DNA of 64,000 nt from CAVWDU01 sp963753815 (GTDB lineage Bacteria > Pseudomonadota > Gammaproteobacteria > Pseudomonadales > Halieaceae), in contig CAVWDU010000003.1 of assembly GCA_963753815.1 (NCBI GenBank), forward strand, positions 1,116,001 to 1,180,000. The letters are read 5' to 3'. This document shows, piece after piece, positions 8,562 to 14,680 of the stretch; positions within the stretch are counted from its first letter, which is position 1; each line of letters opens with the position of its first letter. The translations under genes and the position numbers were made by a program. The notes under the pieces are model-generated. The model was not told the origin of the DNA, made no database searches, and saw nothing but the letters and a program-made list of their open reading frames with translations.

Positions 8562-8674
8562 CAACGAGCACGGTAACGCTTCCCGGGGGACGCCAAACAA
8601 CGCACGTCCCTGTGCAAGCTCGCTAGCGGCATCCATGCCGCTAGACGCCCCCGGAAAGCGTTACCGTGCTCATT
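8562..8674 (+). repeat. Hairpin repeat element, copy A
   Basis: About 113 bases closed by a perfect 16-bp inverted repeat (8566-8581 with 8656-8671), extended outward by CAA/TTG across one mismatch. Inside are a CCGGGGG/CCCCCGG stem and the conserved strand GACGCCAAACAACG. Hairpin 1 is GCAC/GTGC (8602-8605 with 8612-8615, loop GTCCCT). Hairpin 2 is CTAGCGGC/GCCGCTAG (8623-8630 with 8637-8644, loop ATCCAT). Copies B and C near 37.5-37.8 kb share the core but have different outer stems. It lies 3' of the LON-domain gene and upstream of the spondin promoter. No open reading frame of note is inside it. Confidence 0.88.
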
Positions 8675-8689
8675 GCCAGGCGGCTTGGG

Positions 8690-8803
8690 TTCAGAGGGTT
8701 CAGAGGGTTCAGAGGGTTCAGAGGGTTCAGAGGGTTCAGAGGGTTCAGAGGGTTCAGAGGGTTCAGAGGGTTCAGAGGGTTCAGAGGGTTCAGAGGGTTC
8801 AGA
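8690..8803 (+). repeat. 9-bp minisatellite TTCAGAGGG, 12.7 copies
   Basis: Twelve exact TTCAGAGGG units run from 8690 to 8797, followed by a partial TTCAGA. The plus strand has GGG every 9 bases with 6-base spacers, a pattern able to form G-quadruplexes. Open frames through it would encode simple RFRG, SEG or QRV repeats and are not genes. It starts 16 bases after hairpin copy A. Length variation by slippage would be expected. Confidence 0.97.
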
Positions 8804-8852
8804 TTGGCGAGGTGGGGTCGGCGATGCAAGCCGGCCCGGCCTCGCCGCGTGT

Positions 8853-9518
8853 TCAGCCGGCGACTGGCTCTGGTCCCGAACCCATCGCGTTGATCATGTC
8901 GAGTATCGTCTCCAGCCGCTGCGGGGCGCTGGTCATCTCGAGCAGCGCCTGGGAGGTCTCCGGCGGCATGCCCAGCAGACCCGCGACCCCGAAACTGAAC
9001 GTCTGCGCCGGCATCTGCTGCCAATGCTCGCTTTGCAGTAATTCCTGTGCAGACTCGTTGCCGTGGGTAATGGCTAGCAGGCGCTTGAGTATCTTCGCTT
9101 TGCTCTGCTCCAACAGCTGTTGTGTTGCCTCGTCGCCCGCTTCGTCCAGCAGTTCTTCGCAGCGCCAGATGTTGAATGGCAGCACCTGTTTTTCCTCCAC
9201 CAGCTGCAGGCGCAGCTGGTTTTCAACCTGGATCAGCATGCGGCCGTCCTCCAGCTCCTCGATCAGCCGGACCGGCCCTGCGGAAAATACCCGCAGCGGC
9301 TTGTAAGTCGCCTGGTTGCTGCTGAGGGCCTCCTCGAGGGTTTGCTCACGCTCATTCCGGTGCACCACTTTTTCCACATGGCACACGCCCATCAGCATCT
9401 CTTCGTCAAGGCAATGTCTGACCATCTGCCGGTAGCGCGGCTCGAAAACGTGCAGCGGGCATGGCACCCCGGGAAAGTTGACCGCATTGGGAATGGGGAA
9501 AAGCGCAACGTCGTACAT
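8853..9518 (-). CDS. LON substrate-binding-domain protein
   Basis: Stand-alone protein of 221 residues resembling the N-terminal substrate-binding domain of Lon protease, without the ATPase or protease domains. The family opening is clear: ALFPIPNAVNFPGVPCPLHVFEPRYRQMV (residues 5-33), then GVCHVEKVV and a GRMLIQVENQLRLQ strand. A helical C-terminal part ends with MINAMGSGPEPVAG. It is cytosolic; function is unknown but protein-quality-control roles are often assumed. The ATG at 9518 lacks a strong ribosome site. The gene ends 50 bases from the 9-bp repeat array. Confidence 0.85.
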   Translation of the reverse strand: MYDVALFPIPNAVNFPGVPCPLHVFEPRYRQMVRHCLDEEMLMGVCHVEKVVHRNEREQTLEEALSSNQATYKPLRVFSAGPVRLIEELEDGRMLIQVENQLRLQLVEEKQVLPFNIWRCEELLDEAGDEATQQLLEQSKAKILKRLLAITHGNESAQELLQSEHWQQMPAQTFSFGVAGLLGMPPETSQALLEMTSAPQRLETILDMINAMGSGPEPVAG

Positions 9519-9667
9519 GGTAACCAGCAGTTTTGGCGGAGTTCTGTGAATTTTACGTTGCGCTGACGGGAACAGATTTTTACGGTAACTCCTCTGCCAG
9601 CGGCTGGGAAGATGCGGCTTGGGAGGGCAACTGGCAATGAAAACACACGGAACCGAGGTACATCCGG

Positions 9668-9955
9668 ATGAAGTTGAAGCACTGGGCGGCGCTCTGGGCC
9701 GCTGTCACCGTGGCCGCTAACACCACCGCGGGTGCGGACCCCGCCCTGGCGGCGGCGATCAACGACCTCGCTGCGCGCGTAAACGTCAACCCGGACGCGG
9801 TCAGGGTTGAGAGCCGGCAGGCGGTTACCTGGCCGGATAGCAGTGCCGCGTTATTCGACCAACAACAGTGCTTGCCCGGGATCGCCGCTCTCCAATACCT
9901 CACCGATGATCGCTGCCTGCTCATAGCCCGCCGCACGCAGTGCGGAACAGAGTGA
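9668..9955 (+). pseudogene. 3'-truncated small secreted-protein gene running into selD
   Basis: The start encodes a signal peptide (LKHWAALWAAVTVAANTTAGA) followed by LAAAINDLAARVNVNPDAVRVES and AVTWPDSS. From memory, a family of small exported proteins continues after this motif as LGCPxPG; here that part is missing. From about 9845 the frame simply reads the antisense of the selD 3' end (its stop codon is at 9851-9853). The remaining 35 or so residues are therefore probably not native protein. I read this as a gene whose 3' half was lost in a rearrangement that joined it tail-to-tail to selD. If expressed, the product would have 95 residues. Confidence 0.55.
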
Positions 9956-12091
9956 GGCTGCCGCGCGGGCATCAACGCCGATGACTAGCCCTCCCGCGGT
10001 CTGCGGGTCAAACAGGATATCGAGCCGGGAACGATCGAGCTGTGCCGACAGCGTCATCCGCGCTTCAACCTCGGCGTTGGCCGCATGCATGGAGCTGTGA
10101 ATGCCGGCGGCGAGACTCGCGGCCGCCCCCGGGAGCAGAGGGATAGCGGCGAGGTCGATGCGAGCGGCCTGACCCTCGTCGAGCATCTCCAGAAGGTGGC
10201 CGGCGAGCCCGAAGCCCGTGATATCGGTGCAGGCGGAAGCGCGGTGGGCCACGGCTGTACGCGCGGCCTCCCCATTGCTGCGCAACATACCCCGGATCGC
10301 GTGGGCAATATGGCGCCCGTCAGCGAGCAGGCGCATGTGCGCGGCAAACAGCGTACCGGTGCCCAGGGCCCGGGTGAGCACCAGCTTATCGCCCACACGC
10401 AGGCCCCGTTTTGGCAACAGGCCGACCGTCTCGTCGATGGCTACGCCATTGACCGTGAAGCCGACTGTCATTTCCGCCCCCTGCAGGCTGTGACCGCCGG
10501 TGAGGCGGCAATCCGCCGCGCTGAACTCGTGCAGGGAACCAGCCAACAGTTGTTCCAACTCGCGCTCCAGCAGCGCCGCGCCGGCAAACGGTAGAGAGAT
10601 AGACGCCAGGGCGGACACCGGACGCGCGCCGCTGGCAAAGAGGTCACTCATGGCATGGTTGGCGGCAATACGCCCCATGATCCAGGGGTCGTCCACCAGT
10701 GCGCGCAGCACATCGACACTCTGGGCAATGCCGGCCGCCGGGGCGGGCTCGCCCTGCCCGCTCACGCCGGCGGGAATGATACTGACGTCATCGCCGAGGT
10801 CCTCGCGCCGGCAATGCGCCGGATAGCGCAGCGACAGGCGGCCGAGCACACGGCCCAGCGTATCCGCGCCCACTTTGGCACCACAACCGCCACAGGGCGG
10901 TTGACTCGCCTCCGCCGAAGGGTCGGGGAGCCGGTCCAGTTTCGCCGCCATGACTTCAGGCATGTCGTCGAAGCGAGCCATGAACTCGCGGTCGATGCGA
11001 TCCTTCCAGCGCCACACCCAGGCCCCGCTGGCGGTGAGTGGGCCCCGGTCTGCCGCTGCCCGCCGGCCGCCAAGCGACACCAGCGACAGGAATCGACGCT
11101 GCGGTCGGTGGCTGCGCAACGGCCTGCCGAGCAGCCGGTTGCGCAGGTTCGCCGCCAGCGTCGGCGCCTGGCGCACCGCGTAGACACCCGCCTTGGGCCG
11201 CGGGTGATTGACCTGGGTGGCGATATCGCCGGCGCCGAACACACGCGCGTCACCCACGCACTGCAGGGTGTCGTGTACCGCGAGAAAGCCGCGCTCGTCG
11301 GTCTGCAGGCCGCTCGACGCCACCCAGCGGGCAGCGCTGGCGCCGGTGCACCAGAACAGCTGGTCGTAGCCGGCCCGGCGTCCATTCTGCAGGTGCAGGT
11401 GATCGGCATCGACACGCTCGACGCGGCTGTCGGGGTGCAATGAAACACCGAGCTCACGCAGAGCTCGCTCCACCGTCCGGCGGGTGCGGGAGTGGTATTC
11501 GGCCAGCAGCGTCGGGCCCGACCAGTAAAGCTGTATGCGGACCGGTCGCCGCCGCAGCGTGTGGGCGAACGCCATGGCGAGTTCGACCCCGCCGGCACCG
11601 CCGCCCACCACCGCGATCTCGCGCTCACCGGGACCGGGGTCGCGCTCAAGTTCAGCCAGCAGCCCCTGCCAGCGCTGCCAGAAACCGGCAACCGGCTTCA
11701 CCGGGGTCGCATACTTCCGGGCGCCGGGCACCGGGTCGAGTTCCGGCTGGGAGCCGATGTCGATGCTGAGCAGGTCATAACCGATCGGTGGGCGGCCGGG
11801 GACGGTCACGGTCTGAGCGGCGGGGTCCAGCGCCGTCACCTCGGCAGCGACAAACCGCACGCCCGCCCACTGGCACAGCCGCGCCAGGTCGATGTGCGTC
11901 TCGGCAAACGTGTAATGGCCGGCCACCAGCCCGGGGAGCATACCGGAATAGGGCGTATGGCTGGCGGGTGAGATGAGCGTGGTACGCAGGCCCACGATGG
12001 GCTGCATGGCGAGCGCACGCAACACCAGAGCGTGGGTATGGCCGCCGCCGATGAACACCAGGTCCTGGCTCAGCGTATCGACGTCACGCAC
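9851..12091 (-). CDS. selD: NADH-dehydrogenase-like domain fused to selenide, water dikinase
   Basis: Two-domain protein of 746 residues. The N-terminal half (about 1-350) is an FAD/NAD-binding oxidoreductase like type II NADH dehydrogenase, with FIGGGHTHALVLRAL, VVGGGAGGVELAMAF and VFGAGDIA. The C-terminal half is SelD, making selenophosphate from selenide and ATP. It carries the catalytic PCGGCGAKVG segment (Cys and Lys), DDVSIIP, the SDLFASGARP segment and CTDITGFGLAGHLLEM. Cys rather than selenocysteine occupies the active position. The fusion is known in many bacteria; the first domain may supply reduced selenium, which is inference. The GTG start follows the mnmH stop by 3 bases, so the gene is coupled to mnmH, the consumer of selenophosphate. 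Confidence 0.92.
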   Translation of the reverse strand: MRDVDTLSQDLVFIGGGHTHALVLRALAMQPIVGLRTTLISPASHTPYSGMLPGLVAGHYTFAETHIDLARLCQWAGVRFVAAEVTALDPAAQTVTVPGRPPIGYDLLSIDIGSQPELDPVPGARKYATPVKPVAGFWQRWQGLLAELERDPGPGEREIAVVGGGAGGVELAMAFAHTLRRRPVRIQLYWSGPTLLAEYHSRTRRTVERALRELGVSLHPDSRVERVDADHLHLQNGRRAGYDQLFWCTGASAARWVASSGLQTDERGFLAVHDTLQCVGDARVFGAGDIATQVNHPRPKAGVYAVRQAPTLAANLRNRLLGRPLRSHRPQRRFLSLVSLGGRRAAADRGPLTASGAWVWRWKDRIDREFMARFDDMPEVMAAKLDRLPDPSAEASQPPCGGCGAKVGADTLGRVLGRLSLRYPAHCRREDLGDDVSIIPAGVSGQGEPAPAAGIAQSVDVLRALVDDPWIMGRIAANHAMSDLFASGARPVSALASISLPFAGAALLERELEQLLAGSLHEFSAADCRLTGGHSLQGAEMTVGFTVNGVAIDETVGLLPKRGLRVGDKLVLTRALGTGTLFAAHMRLLADGRHIAHAIRGMLRSNGEAARTAVAHRASACTDITGFGLAGHLLEMLDEGQAARIDLAAIPLLPGAAASLAAGIHSSMHAANAEVEARMTLSAQLDRSRLDILFDPQTAGGLVIGVDARAAASLCSALRAAGYEQAAIIGEVLESGDPGQALLLVE

Positions 12092-12094
12092 GTT

Positions 12095-13186
12095 TTAAGG
12101 GTGCTCCCGGGCCCAGTCGATCACCGCGTCCCGCGTGCCGCGGAACAGTCGACGCCCCTTGCGCTGACCCAGCTGGTAATCGTACATGGGGTCATAGTAC
12201 TGCTCCAGCAGGGCGGCGATCCAATCACAATGGCCCGCGATATCGCCACGCTGCCACTGGGCTTCGAAGGCGCGCGTCATCATCGCACTGAGCAATGCGT
12301 GCCGCTCGCCCCCCAGTCGCTTGCGAATCCGCTGCAGACCGGCCAACAGATGATCGCGGTGTCGCTCGAGGCCGGCCTCGCCGTAGCGGAGACGGTACCG
12401 CTCGCCCAGGTCGGTGACGTAGTCATCGAGCACCGTCGCCACCCGCGATGCCAGCGTCTCCTCCACGACCACCATGGGAGCGTCACGCATCCTGTCCCGC
12501 AACACCGCCGGCAACGACAGCCGGCCAATCAAATGGCCCTCGTCCTCCGCGTACAGGCGGGTACTGCCGCCTTCGAGGCGCTTCAGCAGGGCGATGGCAA
12601 GCTGGTTTTCAAAGTCGATCTGGCCGGGCTGCGGCTCCAGCAGCCCGCCGAAGCTCGAGCCGCGGTGGCGGGCCAGGCCCTCCAGGTCGATGCTCGTATC
12701 CAGCGCCTCGATAACGCGGGTCTTGCCGGAGCCGGTCTTGCCGGCAATGAGCACCAGGTCGCTGCAACTCAGCGAGCGCTCCAGCGAGTCGATCAGGTAA
12801 CGGCGCATTGCCTTGTATCCGCCGGTGACCAGCGGGTAGTCGATGCCCTCGTCCCGCAGCCATTGCTGAACCGTCTGCGAGCGCAATCCACCGCGGAAGC
12901 AGTAGAGGTAACCATTATCGTGGCGGCGGGCGAACGCCTTCCAGCCGTCCAGGCGCTGCCGGCGAATGTCGCCGGAGACCAGCTCGTGCCCGAGCGCAAT
13001 GGCCGCCTGCTGCCCGTGTTCCTTGTAGCAGATACCCACCCGCGCCCGCTCGCTGTCGCTCATCAGCGGCAGGTTGCGCGCCGACGGAAATGCGCCCCGG
13101 GAGAACTCCCCCGGCGACCGCAGGTCAAGCATCGGCGCGTCATCGAGGAACAGCGCTGCGAAGTCCTGTGTGTCCGGCCTGCTCAC
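12095..13186 (-). CDS. mnmH: tRNA 2-selenouridine synthase
   Basis: Replaces sulfur by selenium at the wobble 2-thiouridine of Lys, Glu and Gln tRNAs, using selenophosphate and a geranylated intermediate. The N-terminal rhodanese domain holds the catalytic Cys96 in YLYCFRGGLRSQ. A P-loop domain follows with AGKTGSGKTRVIEAL (about 149-163). At 363 residues it is the normal length. The GTG start overlaps the rdgC stop as GTGA, and selD begins 3 bases after its stop, so rdgC-mnmH-selD is one transcription unit. No selA or selB is seen, so selenium use here may be limited to tRNA, as far as this window shows. Confidence 0.95.
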   Translation of the reverse strand: MSRPDTQDFAALFLDDAPMLDLRSPGEFSRGAFPSARNLPLMSDSERARVGICYKEHGQQAAIALGHELVSGDIRRQRLDGWKAFARRHDNGYLYCFRGGLRSQTVQQWLRDEGIDYPLVTGGYKAMRRYLIDSLERSLSCSDLVLIAGKTGSGKTRVIEALDTSIDLEGLARHRGSSFGGLLEPQPGQIDFENQLAIALLKRLEGGSTRLYAEDEGHLIGRLSLPAVLRDRMRDAPMVVVEETLASRVATVLDDYVTDLGERYRLRYGEAGLERHRDHLLAGLQRIRKRLGGERHALLSAMMTRAFEAQWQRGDIAGHCDWIAALLEQYYDPMYDYQLGQRKGRRLFRGTRDAVIDWAREHP

Positions 13187-14103
13187 CCGATCGCACTCTC
13201 CCCGGACTCGCCACCGAACAGGGCCAGCAGCCGCTGCTGCAGTTCGACCAGCGCAGTCGACATCAGGGCGAAGTCGGCATCGAGGCGGGCGGCCGGATCG
13301 TCATCGGGAAAATCATCGTTCTCGCTGACCAGTGCCTCGGCAAATCGCAACCGGCGCAGACAGAGGTCCTCTCCCAATACCAGTGATAGCCGCTCTTCCC
13401 AGTCCAGGGACAGCTTCACCACCTGCTTGCCCGCCTGCAGGTGCGACTCCACCTCCTCGCTGAGCAGGTCGACGCCGCGACAGCGGACCACGCCGCCCTC
13501 CTCGCCGGGCTCACGGAGCTCACACTCCTCACCGAGGGCGAAATCGTTGGGCAGATTGCGGTGTACCAGCCAATCGGTCATCACTGCGGCCGGCGCCCTG
13601 GCGACCTGGGGCAGCACCGCAGGGAAACTGCCGAGACTGTCGCGCAGCATGCTGAGCAACTCTTCGGCCCGGATGGCACTGGCCGTATCCACGAAGCACC
13701 AGTGGGCACGCGTATCGATGAACGCATAGACCCCGCTGGAGCGTGTGAATGCGCGGGGCAGGCAGTCCTGGATGATCTCGTCCTTCAGGTTCAAGCGCTC
13801 CTTGCGGTAGACCTTGCGGGCCTCCTCAGCTTCGATATGGACGACTTTCTCCTCGAGCAACTCTCGCACCACCGTGGACGGCAGCAGCTTCTCCTCGCGC
13901 TTCAGACGCAGGAGATAACGCCCCCCGGCGGCATGCACCAGCGCCTCGGTCTGCTCGCCAAGCGGCGCCACCCAGCCGAGGGACTGGGGCTGCGACTTGC
14001 CACAGGGTGCAAAGGCCTGCCCGCGCAGGCGCTGGTCCAGTTCTTCCGCCGGCAGATCGAAGGCCTGGGTGAGGCGGTAGGCGCGAAGGTTCTTGAACCA
14101 CAT
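13183..14103 (-). CDS. rdgC: Recombination-associated protein RdgC
   Basis: Ring-shaped DNA-binding protein that limits RecA loading and affects recombination at stalled forks, nucleoid-associated in the cytosol. MWFKNLRAYRLT at the start and the KSQPQSLGWVAPLG segment are hallmarks of the family. The 306-residue length matches. The ATG at 14103 is chosen because the family begins exactly there, although the frame is open upstream to 14220. It heads the operon with mnmH and selD; gloA is divergent across 116 bases. The combination with selenium genes is not functionally obvious. Confidence 0.95.
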   Translation of the reverse strand: MWFKNLRAYRLTQAFDLPAEELDQRLRGQAFAPCGKSQPQSLGWVAPLGEQTEALVHAAGGRYLLRLKREEKLLPSTVVRELLEEKVVHIEAEEARKVYRKERLNLKDEIIQDCLPRAFTRSSGVYAFIDTRAHWCFVDTASAIRAEELLSMLRDSLGSFPAVLPQVARAPAAVMTDWLVHRNLPNDFALGEECELREPGEEGGVVRCRGVDLLSEEVESHLQAGKQVVKLSLDWEERLSLVLGEDLCLRRLRFAEALVSENDDFPDDDPAARLDADFALMSTALVELQQRLLALFGGESGESAIG

Positions 14104-14219
14104 GGCGAATCGGTATCCTGGCAAAAGCGACGGATTGTACCTCATAATAGCGGTGCCTGGATGGATACATTGGCCCGGTCCGGGGCTTCGACTCACGGTT
14201 CGCAGGAGATAGCATTGCA

Positions 14220-14660
14220 ATGAAATATCTGCACACGATGGTGCGCGCGCACAACCTCGACGAGACCCTGGACTTCTACTGCAACAAGCTCGGCCTGGTG
14301 GAAGTCAACCGCTATGACAGCGAAGCCGGGCGGTTCACCCTCGTCTTTCTCGCCGCACCTGATGATGTGGAAAACGCGGAGGCCCGCAAGAGTCCACTGC
14401 TCGAGATCACCTGGAACTGGGACCCGGAAGACTACGACTCCGGCCGCAACTTCGGCCACCTCGCCTACAGGGTGGAGAACATCTACGAGACCTGTGAACG
14501 CCTCGCAGCGGGCGGCGTCACGATCAACCGCCCACCCCGCGATGGTCACATGGCCTTCGTGCGCTCACCCGACGGCATATCGATCGAACTGCTGCAGGCG
14601 GGCGATGCGCTGCCCCCCGCCGAGCCCTGGGCGTCGATGGAAAATACCGGCAGCTGGTAG
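14220..14660 (+). CDS. gloA: Lactoylglutathione lyase (glyoxalase I)
   Basis: Converts the hemithioacetal of methylglyoxal and glutathione to S-lactoylglutathione in the cytosol. Metal ligands are visible at His5 (KYLHTMVRA), Glu in PLLEITWNWDPEDYD, His in FGHLAYRVENIY and Glu in DGISIELLQ. The segment GRNFGHLAY is strongly typical. At 146 residues the size fits, with a short C-terminal tail. AGGAG lies upstream of the ATG. It is divergent from rdgC and followed after 20 bases by the Rsb-type regulator on the same strand. Confidence 0.95.
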   Translation: MKYLHTMVRAHNLDETLDFYCNKLGLVEVNRYDSEAGRFTLVFLAAPDDVENAEARKSPLLEITWNWDPEDYDSGRNFGHLAYRVENIYETCERLAAGGVTINRPPRDGHMAFVRSPDGISIELLQAGDALPPAEPWASMENTGSW

Positions 14661-14680
14661 CCGCCGGGCGCCGCCGCGGT

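Noticed and set aside
8562..8674. Integron attC site
   Set aside because: The hairpin shape is similar, but the ends lack the RYYYAAC/GTTRRRY core and no integrase or cassette genes are near.
8690..8803. CRISPR array
   Set aside because: Units are 9 bp and directly adjacent, with no spacers and no cas genes.
8635..9306. Open frames encoding QRV, RFRG or SEG repeats
   Set aside because: They only translate the 9-bp DNA repeat and the antisense of the LON-domain gene.
12032..13729. Long open frame of 565 codons on the plus strand
   Set aside because: It is antisense to mnmH and rdgC, whose motifs are clear; GC-rich codon bias leaves the opposite strand open.
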